DNA from: Sphingopyxis sp. H073
GTDB lineage: Bacteria > Pseudomonadota > Alphaproteobacteria > Sphingomonadales > Sphingomonadaceae
Direction: 5' to 3'
Assembly (NCBI RefSeq): GCF_001468395.1
Contig: NZ_LNSG01000003.1
Location: 469,664 to 533,663, forward strand
DNA: 64,000 bases
Part shown: piece by piece, positions 45,352 to 55,991 of the stretch
Layout of the letters: each line of letters opens with the position of its first letter
Position numbering within the stretch: the stretch's first letter is position 1
Position numbers and translations under genes: made by a program
The notes under the pieces: generated by a model
Seen by the model: only the letters and a program-made list of their open reading frames with translations
Databases searched by the model: none
What the model was told of the DNA's origin: nothing

Positions 45352-45951
45352 TCAAAAGGAGGTGGCGATGCCCTTGCCGAGATAGCAGGGCAGTTGCTGC
45401 AGGACATCGGCCTTCGGCACGCCATCCTCCACCAACTGGGGCGGGACTTCGGACGTGTCGATCCGCACCACGGTGAAGCCGTCGCCCGGTTTCGCGCGGT
45501 GAACGACAACATAGCCGCAGTCCATCGTCCCGTCCGCCCGGTCGCCGCGAAAATCGAAGGCGGCGTAAAGCCCCGGGGGCTGTCCGGCAGGGTCGGGATA
45601 CCAGCTCAACCGCAAAACACGGATCCGGCCATCGGCCCAGATCGCAGCGCGCTTGCGCAGGTTCATTTCCCATTCGAGCCGCGGGTTCGCCGCCTGGAAG
45701 GACAGGCGCAGCATCGCATAGGCCGCAGCATAGTCGCGCCGCGCCAGCGCCAGCGTATATTCCGCGAAACGATCAACCGCTCCCTCCTCATCCGCCGCCG
45801 TCGGCTTGAAGATCACGCCCCCGGGCACGACCACGTCGCGCTCGACCTCGGGCGCGATCAGCGGCGGCGCGCCGAAAGCCGCCGGGATACCGGAAAGGAG
45901 GAAAGCCGACACCAACCACAACCGACCGCCGGGCCGGCGATCAATAGCCAT
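45352..45951 (-). CDS. DUF4019-like protein, exported
   Basis: 199 aa from the ATG at 45951. A signal peptide (RLWLVSAFLLSGIPAAFGA) precedes a domain with ALARRDYAAAYAMLRLSFQ and LRLSWYPDPAGQPPGLYAAF, resembling DUF4019 proteins. Function unknown. The start overlaps the GST stop by 11 bp, so they may share a transcript. Confidence 0.55.
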   Translation of the reverse strand: MAIDRRPGGRLWLVSAFLLSGIPAAFGAPPLIAPEVERDVVVPGGVIFKPTAADEEGAVDRFAEYTLALARRDYAAAYAMLRLSFQAANPRLEWEMNLRKRAAIWADGRIRVLRLSWYPDPAGQPPGLYAAFDFRGDRADGTMDCGYVVVHRAKPGDGFTVVRIDTSEVPPQLVEDGVPKADVLQQLPCYLGKGIATSF

Positions 45952-46567
45952 AATAGGCGCCGCCCTTCTCCCGCGCGCGGCGCCACGCCGGCCGGCCGTG
46001 GCACGCATTCACGAAATTGGCGAGTTTCGGAAAGCGCTGCGCCAGTCCCTGCATGATTGCGATCTCGGCCGGAAAGCTCAGCATGATGTCGGCGGCGGTC
46101 AGATTATCGCCGACGAAATGCCCATCCTCGCTGACCGCGCTTTCCATATAGGCAAAATGCGAATCGAGTTGCTGCGTGATCCGCGCTTCGAGCGGCGCGG
46201 CCGCTTCGCCGAGACGCGCCGTATAAATGCGCAGCAGGATCGGGGTCATCGCCGAGCCTTCGGCAAAATGCATCCATTGCAGGTGGCGGACATGGTCGTC
46301 GGTGCCTCGCTGCGGCACCAGTTTCTCACCGCCATGATAGTCGCAGATATATTCGGCGATCGCCGCCGACTCGATGATGATGCGCCCGGCATCCTCCAGC
46401 ACCGGCGACTTGCCGAGCGGGTGAACCGCGATGAGTTCGGCCGGCGCGAGATTCGTGACAGGGTCGCGATCGTAGAATTTGATTTCGTAGGGCGCGCCAA
46501 TCTCCTCGAGTAGCCAGAGGATGCGCTGCGAGCGGCTGTTGTTGAGATGGTGGACGATCAGGCTCAT
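45941..46567 (-). CDS. Glutathione S-transferase
   Basis: 208 aa from the ATG at 46567. N-terminal thioredoxin-like domain with SRSQRILWLLEEIGAPYEI and the cis-Pro/ESAAI loop (GKSPVLEDAGRIIIESAAIA) that binds glutathione; C-terminal all-helical domain with FVGDNLTAADIMLSFP. Likely detoxification of electrophiles. AAGGAGAGAG precedes the start. Confidence 0.9.
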   Translation of the reverse strand: MSLIVHHLNNSRSQRILWLLEEIGAPYEIKFYDRDPVTNLAPAELIAVHPLGKSPVLEDAGRIIIESAAIAEYICDYHGGEKLVPQRGTDDHVRHLQWMHFAEGSAMTPILLRIYTARLGEAAAPLEARITQQLDSHFAYMESAVSEDGHFVGDNLTAADIMLSFPAEIAIMQGLAQRFPKLANFVNACHGRPAWRRAREKGGAYYGY

Positions 46568-46584
46568 CGCTCTCTCCTTCGGGG

Positions 46585-47400
46585 TCAATTTGGATAGGGT
46601 CCGTTGCGGTCGATCAGCGCCGCGAGTTCGCGCACCAACTTGGCGCCGAGGATCGCCGTGACGCCGCCCACGTCGCGGCCGGGATGATGCTCGACGATAT
46701 CGGCGCCTACGATCGGTGCGGTCTGCTTGTGGAGGACCGCCAACACCTCGCGGACGGTCAGACCTCCCGGCTCGGGATGCGCGACGCCGGGCGCTTGGGC
46801 CGGATCGATCCCGTCGAGGTCGATCGAGATGTAGAGCGGACCTTCGAGTACGGGCACCGCGCCCGGCGTGAACCCGGCCATCGGGACGATCTCGACCCCG
46901 AAGCGCTCGGCCTGCTCGCGGCAATGTCCGTTCAGCGTCCGGATGCCGACCTGCACCAGCCGCCCGGCATGGCCAGCCTCGCAAATGCGCGCGAAGGGTG
47001 ATGCGTGGCTGCGCGGATTGCCGCCGAAATCGTCATAGAGATCGGGATGCGCGTCGAAGTGAAGGATGTTGACCGGGCCAAAACAGGTTGCCGCCGCCTC
47101 GACGAGCGGAAAGGTCACCGCATGATCGCCGCCGAGCGCCAATGGCACCTCACCATCTTCTTGCAGCATGGTGACGTGGCGCCGGATCGCCGCATCGTCG
47201 CGCGCCGTGTCTTCGCTGAGCGGCAGGTCGCCGTCGTCGGCAAAGGCGATATCGACGCCGATCTCGGGCCCAAGCTCGCTCGCCAGATTGCCGCGCTCGC
47301 TGCGCAAGGCGGCGCGGATCGCCGCCGGTCCCGCCGCCGCACCGCGCTCGAAGCTGCTGTTGACGTCGGTGGGCAGGCCAAAAAGACGGATCGCGGGCAT
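46585..47400 (-). CDS. Ureohydrolase (arginase/agmatinase family)
   Basis: 271 aa. The binuclear manganese ligands are in GGDHAVT, HFDAHPDLYDD and SIDLDGIDP, in the standard order. The family hydrolyses guanidino compounds (arginine, agmatine, formiminoglutamate) to urea or formamide; substrate cannot be assigned. It precedes the GST gene by 17 bp. Confidence 0.88.
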   Translation of the reverse strand: MPAIRLFGLPTDVNSSFERGAAAGPAAIRAALRSERGNLASELGPEIGVDIAFADDGDLPLSEDTARDDAAIRRHVTMLQEDGEVPLALGGDHAVTFPLVEAAATCFGPVNILHFDAHPDLYDDFGGNPRSHASPFARICEAGHAGRLVQVGIRTLNGHCREQAERFGVEIVPMAGFTPGAVPVLEGPLYISIDLDGIDPAQAPGVAHPEPGGLTVREVLAVLHKQTAPIVGADIVEHHPGRDVGGVTAILGAKLVRELAALIDRNGPYPN

Positions 47401-47582
47401 GGGCTGCTTGTAGCCGCTGGCGAAGGTCGCGCAAGGCGCTGGTGGTTGAGAATTGGCTCAAGGAAATCGCCATTCCCCGATCACCGGCGAGCAATGGACG
47501 GCGGGCGGGCCGACCTGCAGGAGAGGGGCTGCGCAGGTACGGTGCGGTCGCAAGGAGACCGCGGGGCCCGCCGCCGTCGGCT

Positions 47583-47615
47583 GGCCGGTTTCCCCCGAGA
47601 TCGGGGAAACCGGCC
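47583..47615 (-). terminator. Terminator hairpin downstream of recA
   Basis: A perfect 13-bp stem: GGCCGGTTTCCCC pairs with GGGGAAACCGGCC across a 7-nt loop, 22 bp past the recA stop. There is no poly-T, so it may be a strong stability hairpin as well as a terminator. Confidence 0.65.
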
Positions 47616-47636
47616 GGATGGCGTCAGTAGCGGCGA

Positions 47637-48719
47637 TCAAAGATCGCCATCGTCGCCTTCATCATCGGGGCCGGCCATCATCTCTTCGGCCACCGCGTCG
47701 GTACGGCTGCGGATCGCGCTTTCGAGGCGCTGCATCAGTTCGGGATTTTCGGTCAGGAAATTCTTCGCATTCTCGCGGCCCTGCCCGATGCGGATCGAGT
47801 CATAGCTGAACCAGGCGCCCGACTTTTCGACGAGCCCGGCCTTGACGCCAAGATCAAGGATCTCGCCGATCTTCGAAATGCCCTGCCCGTACATGATGTC
47901 GAACTCGACCTGCTTGAACGGCGGTGCGACCTTGTTCTTCACGACCTTCACCTTGGTGGTGTTGCCGACGATCTCGTCGCGATCCTTGATCTGGCCGGTG
48001 CGGCGGATGTCGAGACGCACCGATGCATAGAATTTGAGCGCGTTGCCGCCGGTCGTGGTTTCGGGATTGCCGTACATCACGCCGATCTTCATGCGCAGCT
48101 GGTTGATGAAGATCACCATGCAGCGCGAACGGCTGATCGAACCGGTGAGCTTGCGCAGCGACTGCGACATCAGGCGCGCCTGAAGCCCGACGTGGCTGTC
48201 GCCCATCTCGCCCTCGATCTCCGCCCTCGGGACGAGCGCGGCGACGGAGTCGACGACGAGCACGTCGATCGCGTTCGAGCGGACGAGCGTGTCGACGATT
48301 TCGAGCGCCTGCTCGCCCGTATCGGGCTGCGACACGATCAGTTCGTCGATGTCGACGCCCAGCTTCCGCGCATAGACGGGGTCGAGCGCGTGTTCGGCGT
48401 CGACGAAGGCCGCGGTGCCACCCATCTTCTGCGCCTCGGCGATGCAGTGCAGCGCCAGCGTGGTCTTGCCCGAGCTTTCGGGGCCGTAGATTTCGATGAC
48501 GCGTCCGCGCGGCAAGCCGCCGACGCCGAGCGCGATGTCGAGGCCAAGCGAGCCGGTCGAGATCGCCTCCACCTGCATCGCTTCCTTCGAGCCCAGCTTC
48601 ATCACCGAGCCCTTGCCGAACGCGCGATCGATCTGCGCGAGCGCGGCGTCGAGCGCCTTCTGCCTGTCCGTTCCGTTCACTGATTTCCCCGATTCGACGA
48701 GTGACAATTGTCCGGCCAT
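47637..48719 (-). CDS. recA: Recombinase RecA
   Basis: 360 aa. Walker [10 protein letters not shown], Walker [12 protein letters not shown] and the L2 DNA-binding loop region ([19 protein letters not shown]) are all intact. It drives homologous recombination and SOS induction, and would be needed to recombine DNA delivered by a GTA. A LexA-type box lies 76-90 bp upstream of the start. Confidence 0.98.
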   Translation of the reverse strand: MAGQLSLVESGKSVNGTDRQKALDAALAQIDRAFGKGSVMKLGSKEAMQVEAISTGSLGLDIALGVGGLPRGRVIEIYGPESSGKTTLALHCIAEAQKMGGTAAFVDAEHALDPVYARKLGVDIDELIVSQPDTGEQALEIVDTLVRSNAIDVLVVDSVAALVPRAEIEGEMGDSHVGLQARLMSQSLRKLTGSISRSRCMVIFINQLRMKIGVMYGNPETTTGGNALKFYASVRLDIRRTGQIKDRDEIVGNTTKVKVVKNKVAPPFKQVEFDIMYGQGISKIGEILDLGVKAGLVEKSGAWFSYDSIRIGQGRENAKNFLTENPELMQRLESAIRSRTDAVAEEMMAGPDDEGDDGDL

Positions 48720-48794
48720 GACCGTCCCTTTCCAGCTCTAGAGCGACGGCAGAAGCATCGCAATGGCAGACTATGTACCATATTTGTTCTCATG

Positions 48795-48809
48795 GAACAA
48801 GTGGGGAAC
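48795..48809 (-). promoter_or_regulatory. LexA (SOS) box upstream of recA
   Basis: GAAC-N7-GAAC on the plus strand, that is GTTC-N7-GTTC on the recA strand, the alphaproteobacterial SOS box. A second GTTC (48786) makes a nearby TGTTC-N5-GAACA palindrome at 48785-48799. Confidence 0.85.
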
Positions 48810-48836
48810 AAAGAAAAATCGAAGGGGACGAAATGC

Positions 48837-49193
48837 TCAGTTTCCGGCCGAAAATTCGTGCAGAACCGCTTCGATATCGCTTATCCGGAACGGCTTGGCG
48901 ACCAGCCGCCGGTGCGCATGTTCCGCCGGAATGATGTCGCCGCCGCCCGAGGTGAAGGCAAAAGGAATCCCGCGCGCGGCCAGTGCATCGGCGATCGGCC
49001 AGCCCTTTTCGTCGCCAAGGTTGATGTCGACGAGCGCACCGCCGATCGCTTCGGCGCCGATGATCGCCAGCGCCTCCTCATTCGTCGTGGCCTGCGCGGG
49101 TTCGGGCAGGCCGAGCGCGTCGAACATGTCGACGAGCATCATGCCGATCAGCACATCGTCCTCGACGAGCAGAATGCGATTCGCGTCAGCCAT
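48837..49193 (-). CDS. Single-domain response regulator
   Basis: 118 aa, a receiver domain alone: acidic pocket ILLVEDDVLIG, phosphoacceptor Asp in ALVDINLGDEKGW and Lys in RLVAKPF. It lacks an output domain. The start overlaps the end of cckA by 8 bp, so it is expressed with it and may be a phosphate sink or relay in the same pathway. Confidence 0.85.
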   Translation of the reverse strand: MADANRILLVEDDVLIGMMLVDMFDALGLPEPAQATTNEEALAIIGAEAIGGALVDINLGDEKGWPIADALAARGIPFAFTSGGGDIIPAEHAHRRLVAKPFRISDIEAVLHEFSAGN

Positions 49194-51630
49194 CGGACGC
49201 CCGATGCGCCGCATTGTCGAGCGCCGCCGACACCGCCTCGGCAAGCTGCGCGACCGAGAAGGGCTTGGGCAGGAAGGCGACGTCGTCGATGTTGATCGAC
49301 TGGCGAAGCTGCTCCTCGGCATAGCCCGACATGAACAGGACCGGCAGCGCCGGCCGCTTCTTGCGCATCTCGCGCACCATCGCGGGCCCGTCCATCGTAG
49401 GCATCACGACGTCGCTGACGACGAGATCGACCTTTTCCATCCCGGCGAACCGTTCCAAGCCTTCTTCTCCCTGCGATGCAGTGACGACCGTATAACCCGC
49501 ACGGGCCAGGGCTCGTTCCGCGACCGCACGCACCATATCCTCATCCTCGACGAGGAGAATGGTACCCGTGCCCCACTGGCTCTTTTTCGGCTTCGACACC
49601 GGCGTGGGCGTCGCCGGTGCGCCGTGCTCGGCGCGGTGGACGGGGAGGTAGATGGTGAAGCTGGTTTTGCCGGGCTTGCTGTCGGCAAAGATGAAGCCTG
49701 CCGACTGCTTGATGATGCCATAGACCGTCGACAGCCCGAGCCCGGTGCCCTTGCCGACGTCCTTCGTCGTGAAGAAGGGCTCGAAGATCTTCGGCAGCAC
49801 GTCGGCGGGGATTCCGGTGCCGGTGTCGCTGACCTTCAGCGCGCTATAGTCGGCGGGCGGCATGAACTCGCTGCCCATCTGGCGCACGTCGGCCGCCGAT
49901 ACCGGATAGGTCTCGATCGTCAGCGTCCCGCCGCCGGGCATCGCGTCGCGCGCATTGACCGCAAGGTTGATGATCACCTGTTCGAGCTGCCCAGGATCGG
50001 CACGCACCGCGCCGAGCCCGCGGCCGTGATGGACCGACAAATGGACGGTATCGCCGATCAGACGTTTCAGAAGATGCGACACCTCCGAAATGACGTCGGG
50101 CAGTTGCAGGATCTGCGGGCGCAGCGTCTGCTGGCGCGAGAAAGCAAGCAATTGCCGGGTCAGGCTGGCGGCGCGGTTCGCGTTGCTGCGGATCTGCTGG
50201 ATGTCATCATAGTCGCTGTCGCCGGGCGTGTGACGCATCAGCATCAGGTCGCAGCTTCCGAGCACCGCAGTCAGGATATTGTTGAAGTCGTGCGCGACGC
50301 CGCCCGCAAGCTGGCCGACCGCCTGCATCTTCGACGCCTGGGCGACCTGCCGCTTGAGCCGCGATTCCTCGCTCGAATCCTTGAGGCTGAGCAGCACCGC
50401 CGCCTCGCCGAGCCCGCGCACGCCGACGACGCGCATCGACACCGGATCGTCACCCTGCCCGACCAGCCGGATCGACAAGTCGCCTCCGACCTGTTGCCCG
50501 CTGCTGTGGCGCCGGATCATGTCGGCGAGCGGCCCCTTGTCCTCGCCGACGACAAGGTCGCCCGGATAGCGTGGCATCCGGCCTTCGCCGACATTGCCAG
50601 CGCGCTTGAACGCACGGTTCATGTAGAGAAATCGGCCGTCGCGATCGACCAGCGCGAGCCCGAACGGGAGCAGCGAAAGCAAGGTTTCGACATAGGCCTG
50701 CGCAGTGCCGCGATCGGCGGGCCCGATCTCCTCGTCGAGCATCGTCAGCAGCACCGGTCCGTGGGTGTCGGCGGGGGCGAGCGGGATCTGGATCATCCGC
50801 ACCGGCGTCGCGCGGTCGCCCTCGCGCGCGAAATAGAGTGAACCCGCTTCGTCGAGCCGCAGCATCGCCGACACGTCGCGCCCGACATAATGTGCCTGAT
50901 CGGCCTCATCGAGCGCGCGGAGCAGAAAGGCGCGATTTGCGGAGCGGAGCCGCCCCTCGGCGCTGACGAGCGCCGCCATGACGCCCGCCTGCGCGAGCGT
51001 CAGGCCCGCCGGCCCGTCGAGATGGCGGACGATCTCGGTCGCAAGATCGAGCCGTTCGTTTGCCGAAAAGCGCCAGACAAGATAATCCTCGGCCTGCCCG
51101 GTACGGAAGATATGCGCACGAAGCTGCAACGGACCGACGGCGATATCGTCGGCGACCCCCTCGCCGTCGCGCCATGCGGTGCGGCCGGCGTTCTTCAATG
51201 CCTCGGCGCCGCGTGCATCGACCGGCAGACCCGGCGGGGTGACGAACCCGCCGAACCAGGTCGCGAACAGATCGTTGGCGCAGACCAGCCGTCCGCCGCG
51301 GTCGGTCACCGCCACCGCGACATCGTCGTGGTTCACCGCGACGCGCAGCATCGTCCAGTCGGGGAGCGCCGCTTCACCTGCGGCCGCCTTGGGGAACAGA
51401 CGGCGGGCCAGCAAGGTACCGCCCGCCGCGATCGCCAGCCCGGCTAGAAAGCCCGCCGCCAGTACGACGTTTCCGGTCGCCCAGAACAGCAGGCCGACCG
51501 ACAGGAGCGCAAGACCGCCGAGCACGGCCAGATCGACGCGCGACAGATTGAACCGCGCGCCGAGCGGTCCCGCGGGGCCCGCCCCCCTGCTGAAATCGGT
51601 CTCAGCGGAGGGCAGGCTTTGCGCGGTCAA
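49186..51630 (-). CDS. cckA: Hybrid histidine kinase CckA
   Basis: 814 aa starting at a TTG (51630). Two N-terminal transmembrane helices (residues about 33-75), PAS-like regions (about 90-430), a histidine kinase core with [15 protein letters not shown] and [22 protein letters not shown], and a C-terminal receiver domain (about 690-805; [13 protein letters not shown]). This is the layout of CckA, which feeds the ChpT-CtrA phosphorelay controlling cell cycle, motility and, in several alphaproteobacteria, GTA production. Confidence 0.92.
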   Translation of the reverse strand: MTAQSLPSAETDFSRGAGPAGPLGARFNLSRVDLAVLGGLALLSVGLLFWATGNVVLAAGFLAGLAIAAGGTLLARRLFPKAAAGEAALPDWTMLRVAVNHDDVAVAVTDRGGRLVCANDLFATWFGGFVTPPGLPVDARGAEALKNAGRTAWRDGEGVADDIAVGPLQLRAHIFRTGQAEDYLVWRFSANERLDLATEIVRHLDGPAGLTLAQAGVMAALVSAEGRLRSANRAFLLRALDEADQAHYVGRDVSAMLRLDEAGSLYFAREGDRATPVRMIQIPLAPADTHGPVLLTMLDEEIGPADRGTAQAYVETLLSLLPFGLALVDRDGRFLYMNRAFKRAGNVGEGRMPRYPGDLVVGEDKGPLADMIRRHSSGQQVGGDLSIRLVGQGDDPVSMRVVGVRGLGEAAVLLSLKDSSEESRLKRQVAQASKMQAVGQLAGGVAHDFNNILTAVLGSCDLMLMRHTPGDSDYDDIQQIRSNANRAASLTRQLLAFSRQQTLRPQILQLPDVISEVSHLLKRLIGDTVHLSVHHGRGLGAVRADPGQLEQVIINLAVNARDAMPGGGTLTIETYPVSAADVRQMGSEFMPPADYSALKVSDTGTGIPADVLPKIFEPFFTTKDVGKGTGLGLSTVYGIIKQSAGFIFADSKPGKTSFTIYLPVHRAEHGAPATPTPVSKPKKSQWGTGTILLVEDEDMVRAVAERALARAGYTVVTASQGEEGLERFAGMEKVDLVVSDVVMPTMDGPAMVREMRKKRPALPVLFMSGYAEEQLRQSINIDDVAFLPKPFSVAQLAEAVSAALDNAAHRASDG

Positions 51631-51653
51631 ATGACGCTCTTTCTATAGCCGCA

Positions 51654-53678
51654 TCACCAGATGCGGACACGATCCTTTGGTGCCAGATACAGCTTCTGGC
51701 CTTCCTTGACGTTATAGGCCTTATACCAAGGGTCAAGGTTGCGCGAGACCCAAGTCCGCTGGATCGAGGGCGAATGCGGATCGGTCGTGATACGCTGCGC
51801 CAGATTCTGCTCGCGATAGTTGCGCCGCCACACCTGCGCCCAGCCGAGGAAGAAGCGCTGGTCGCCGGTCAGCCCGTCGATCACCGGCGCTTCCCCGCCG
51901 CCCAGCGACTTCCTGTATGCGTCATAGGCGATGGTCAGGCCGGCGAGATCTGCAATGTTTTCGGCGAGAGTAGAGCGCCCATCGATCCTCAGCCCAGGAA
52001 GCACTTCATATGCTCCGTATTGGGCGATGAGAGGCGCGCTGGCCCTACGGAAGGCATCATGATCATTCTTGGTCCACCAATTCACAGAGCGGCCACTTTC
52101 ATCGTAACCCGCGCCAAAATCGTCAAAATGACGACTAATCTGGCTGGCAATCGCAGCACCGATTGCCCCGTAATTTACCGCCGGATCGGCATGACGGTCA
52201 AAAAAGGGGGGCTGAAGAATGGCTGCGGTAATGACGATCTCGTTTCGGTTATAAGCAGCATAGCCGTTAACTTCGATCGGGCTGAGACCCCATTCCCAAT
52301 CACGGATTGGTCCGGCGAGACGGACCATTTCGTCATCGTGTGCAAATTGATTGCTCCGGAGCGCGTTCCCGAATGCGTCGTCGGAGCGGATCTCCAAGCT
52401 ACTATAATCTTTCCAGTGTGTCGGATACCCCAACTTGAACCGCATAGCCGCAAGTTTGCGGAGCGCCTTGGCCTTCGTTTTCGGTTCCATCCAACTCAAG
52501 GCCTGAATGCGCCGAGCGGTCGCTTCCCGGATATCGGCGGCCAATTGATCCACCGCGGCGGCGGTGTCTGCTGAATAATACAGTGCTATGTACTGCCGCG
52601 ATACCGCGTCAGGAAGAATTTTGGTTGTGAACTCTGCAGCTCTCTCTCTTCTCTGCTCGTAACTAACCGACGGCGGCCCACCAAAATAACGAGCCGATTC
52701 ATCAGCGACGACCTTCGGCAGGACGGTGGCGAAACAATCCACGCTTCGGACTAATAGCAAGTCACGCAAAACGCCGATCGGCGCATCAGAGATGAATTTT
52801 GCTTCGTCCGCTATCAAGTTTGGATGAAGGACCAGAACAGATTGCCCATGCACTCCGACAGCGCGCAGATAGACGTCCCAATCGAAGTCTGGACTGATCT
52901 CTTTCAACTCCTCCACGGTCAGAGCCTTCAAAGGACTGTTGCCAGCGCTCGGATGCAGCGTCGCCAACTGCTCCTCGAATGCGTAGAGAGTTTCAGCACG
53001 CGAGGTTGCGTCCGACTCTCCGATCAAGGTCAGGATCGTTTCAAGATGCCTGATATAGCTGGCGCGAGACGCGGCAGCACTTTCTCCTCTTCCCGAATAG
53101 ATATCGCGGTTGGATGCGCCTGTACCATGCTGCATCACAGTATAAATATATTGCCCGGGTTGGAGTTCGTCAGGCGCAACAAAACCGCTAAAAAAATGTT
53201 GAACACCATTGCGATCCGCCTCGGCAAGCAGGGCTGGGAGCCCAGCTTTATCGACGGCACGAACTTTGTTTAACCAAGAATCGATCGGCGCAAGCCCTCT
53301 TGCCTCGATCGCTGCGTCGTCCAAAAAAGAGGAATAGGCTCGGCCTATTGCACTGGTCGAATCACCCTTCGCATTTTCAAGAATCGCGCCAACGCGTTTC
53401 TTCGCGGTGTCGCCCAATTCAGTGAATATGCCGTAATTCGATCGGTGAGCGGGTATTTCCGTTACTTCAGACCATGTGCCATTCGCGTAGGAATAAAAAT
53501 CATCTCCGGGCTGAATCTCCTGATTCATGCCAGCTGTATCAAAACCGAAATTCCCAATGCTCGATTTGGACGACGGACTGTACGTAACGGGCGCCTCGGG
53601 ATTCCCTTCTGCTTGAGCCACTGACGCATTAGAACCGATCAACGCAATCGCCAATAATACAACTTTTGCGTTCGACAT
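51654..53678 (-). CDS. M13-family peptidase paralogue without the zinc motif (pseudoenzyme)
   Basis: 674 aa from the ATG at 53678 with GGAGGGAAA upstream and a signal peptide (KVVLLAIALIGSNASVAQA). It matches the neighbouring M13 peptidase end to end, but the site of HExxH reads SQISR (codons at 52131-52145) within AAIASQISRHFDDFG, losing both His ligands and the catalytic Glu. The third ligand motif (ENIADLAG) remains. Base composition is lower in GC than in the active copy except in the 3' 300 bp, where 98 bp are identical to it. Confidence 0.85.
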   Translation of the reverse strand: MSNAKVVLLAIALIGSNASVAQAEGNPEAPVTYSPSSKSSIGNFGFDTAGMNQEIQPGDDFYSYANGTWSEVTEIPAHRSNYGIFTELGDTAKKRVGAILENAKGDSTSAIGRAYSSFLDDAAIEARGLAPIDSWLNKVRAVDKAGLPALLAEADRNGVQHFFSGFVAPDELQPGQYIYTVMQHGTGASNRDIYSGRGESAAASRASYIRHLETILTLIGESDATSRAETLYAFEEQLATLHPSAGNSPLKALTVEELKEISPDFDWDVYLRAVGVHGQSVLVLHPNLIADEAKFISDAPIGVLRDLLLVRSVDCFATVLPKVVADESARYFGGPPSVSYEQRRERAAEFTTKILPDAVSRQYIALYYSADTAAAVDQLAADIREATARRIQALSWMEPKTKAKALRKLAAMRFKLGYPTHWKDYSSLEIRSDDAFGNALRSNQFAHDDEMVRLAGPIRDWEWGLSPIEVNGYAAYNRNEIVITAAILQPPFFDRHADPAVNYGAIGAAIASQISRHFDDFGAGYDESGRSVNWWTKNDHDAFRRASAPLIAQYGAYEVLPGLRIDGRSTLAENIADLAGLTIAYDAYRKSLGGGEAPVIDGLTGDQRFFLGWAQVWRRNYREQNLAQRITTDPHSPSIQRTWVSRNLDPWYKAYNVKEGQKLYLAPKDRVRIW

Positions 53679-53825
53679 TTTTCCCTCCGCCAGCTCATCC
53701 AATTCTGGAGTGCCCTGCCGGAAATGAAGACGCAAGCATGGTCAAAGCGACAACCGTCAAAAAAACGCCCGTCCCATGCCAAATAGACAGGAACGGGCAT
53801 TCAGATCATCGCTGCAGCGTTGCCA

Positions 53826-55895
53826 TTACCAGATACGGACGCGCTCCTCAGGCTTAAGATAAAGCTTCTGGCCATCTTTGATGGCATAGGCCTTATACCA
53901 TGTGTCGAGGTTGCGCGCGACCCACGTCCGCTGAATCGACGGCGAATGCTCATCCGTGGTGATGCGCTGCGCCAGATTCTGCTCGCGATAGTTGCGCCGC
54001 CACACCTGCGCCCAGCCGAGGAAGAAGCGCTGGTCGCCGGTCAGCCCGTCGATCACCGGCGCCGGCTTGCCGCCGAGCGACTTCTTGTAGGCGTCATAGG
54101 CGATGGTCAGGCCGGCGAGATCGCCGATATTCTCGCCGAGCGTAAAGGTGCCATCGAGATGCTCGCCGGGCAGCACTTCATAGGCATCATACTGTGCAAC
54201 GAGCGCCTTTCCGGCCGCCTCGAACGCCTTGACGTCCTCGGGCGTCCACCAGTCGGCCAGCTTGCCCGTCTCGTCATATTTTGCGCCCTGGTCGTCGAAA
54301 TGATGGCTGATCTCGTGACCGATGACCGCACCGATGCCGCCGTAGTTGATCGCAGCGTCGGCCTTCGGATCGAAGAAGGGCGGCTGCAGGATCGCGGCGG
54401 GGAAAACGATCTCGTTCATCCCGAAATTGGCATAGGCGTTGACCTCCATCGGGGTCATCCCCCACTCCCACCGGCGGATCGGACCGCCGAGGCGGCCGAT
54501 ATTGTCGTCATGCGCGAACTGGTTTGCGCGCAGCGCGTTGCCGAACAGGTCGTCGCTCTTGATCTCGAGCTTGCTGTAATCCTTCCAGCGGTCGGGATAG
54601 CCGATCTTGGTCGTGAAATTGGCGAGCTTCTTTTTCGCGCGCTCCTTGGTCGCGGGCTGCATCCACGTCAGGTTGCCGATGCGCGTGTCGAGCGCGGCGA
54701 GGACATTCTTGACCAGCACGTTCATCGCCGCCTTGGTTTCGGGCGGGAAATATTTCGCGACATAATCCTGCCCGACGGCTTCACCCATATTGTTGGTGGT
54801 GAAGTCGACGGCGCGCTTCCAGCGTTCCTGCATCTGCGGGGTGCCCGACAGCGCGGTGCCATAGAAGGAGAAGGCTTCCTTCGCGACCGCGTCGGGCAGC
54901 ACGCCCGAGAAGCTGTCGAGGCTGCGGACGGTCAGGATATCGCGGATCACGCCGATCGGCGCGTCGGCGATCAGCTTCGCTTCGCCGGTAAAGGCGCTCG
55001 GCTGCGACACGAGGAGCGAGTCCTCCTTGACGCCGATGCCGCGAACGAAGGTCGTCCAGTCGAAGCCCGGCGCGATCTTGGCCAGTTCGCCGACGGTCAT
55101 CTTGTTATAGACCTTGGTCGCGTCGCTGCTGTCGTTCTTGTCCCAGTGGACCGTCGCGATCTGCTTTTCGAAATCGTAGATCGCCTTGGCGCGCGTGCCG
55201 GCGTCCGCCTCGCCTGCCAGCGTCAGGACGTTTTCGAGATGCTTGAGGTAAGCGGCCTGCAGCTTGGTGTTGCGCTCGCTGTCCTTCAGATAGAAATCGC
55301 GGTCGGGCATGCCGATGCCGCCCTGCCCGATCGTGTAGATATAGACGTCGGGATTCTTGTCGTCCTGCCCAACATAACCGCCGAAGAAGTGCGCCACACC
55401 GCTGCGGTCGGCCTCGGCGAGCAGAGCCGCAAGGCCTGCCTTGTCAACGCTCCGGATCTTCGCCAGCCACGGTTGGATCGGCGCGAGGCCCTTCGCCTCG
55501 ACCGAGGCCGAGTCGAGGTAAGACGCATAGGCGCGGCCGATCATGCTGTTCGGGTCGGCCTTTGCCGCCTCGAGGATTTCCTGCGTGCGCTTCTGCGACA
55601 GGTCGGCAAGCGCGGTGAACATGCCGTAGTTCGACTTGTCGGCCGGTATCGTGGTGTTCTTCGCCCAGGTGCCGTTGGCATAGGCGTAGAAATCGTCGCC
55701 CGGCTGAACGGTCTTGTCCATGCCGGTGAGGTCGAAGCCGAAATCGCCGATTTGCGGCTTGGCCGGTGCGGCGGTCGCGGGCGCGGCGGTCGCGGGTGCG
55801 GCCGCGTCGTTAGCAAACGCGGGCACGGCGCCCAGCAGCATGGCGCCCAGCGCCGCGGTCGCCATCAGGCGCGAAGAAATATTCGGACGGTTCAT
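53826..55895 (-). CDS. M13-family zinc metallopeptidase (neprilysin-like)
   Basis: 689 aa with a signal peptide (RLMATAALGAMLLGAVPAFA). The zinc motif HEISH (54303-54317) and the downstream ENIGDLAG third ligand are intact, and the C-terminus ends RVRIW. M13 oligopeptidases degrade small peptides in the periplasm or at the cell surface. It lies directly upstream of its degenerate paralogue, likely in one transcription unit (147 bp between them). Confidence 0.93.
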   Translation of the reverse strand: MNRPNISSRLMATAALGAMLLGAVPAFANDAAAPATAAPATAAPAKPQIGDFGFDLTGMDKTVQPGDDFYAYANGTWAKNTTIPADKSNYGMFTALADLSQKRTQEILEAAKADPNSMIGRAYASYLDSASVEAKGLAPIQPWLAKIRSVDKAGLAALLAEADRSGVAHFFGGYVGQDDKNPDVYIYTIGQGGIGMPDRDFYLKDSERNTKLQAAYLKHLENVLTLAGEADAGTRAKAIYDFEKQIATVHWDKNDSSDATKVYNKMTVGELAKIAPGFDWTTFVRGIGVKEDSLLVSQPSAFTGEAKLIADAPIGVIRDILTVRSLDSFSGVLPDAVAKEAFSFYGTALSGTPQMQERWKRAVDFTTNNMGEAVGQDYVAKYFPPETKAAMNVLVKNVLAALDTRIGNLTWMQPATKERAKKKLANFTTKIGYPDRWKDYSKLEIKSDDLFGNALRANQFAHDDNIGRLGGPIRRWEWGMTPMEVNAYANFGMNEIVFPAAILQPPFFDPKADAAINYGGIGAVIGHEISHHFDDQGAKYDETGKLADWWTPEDVKAFEAAGKALVAQYDAYEVLPGEHLDGTFTLGENIGDLAGLTIAYDAYKKSLGGKPAPVIDGLTGDQRFFLGWAQVWRRNYREQNLAQRITTDEHSPSIQRTWVARNLDTWYKAYAIKDGQKLYLKPEERVRIW

Positions 55896-55991
55896 GATGT
55901 TCCCCAGATGAACAAATGGATAGCGCGCCCGCGGTTCCCTCCGCCAGCGCGATCTTGCGATGGAACAGCTATAGGCTCGCGGGGGCCGGGT

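Noticed and set aside
49186..51630. cckA and recA as dedicated parts of the GTA system
   Set aside because: Both are core genes with other roles; they may influence GTA production or uptake, but their presence here is not evidence of a GTA locus.
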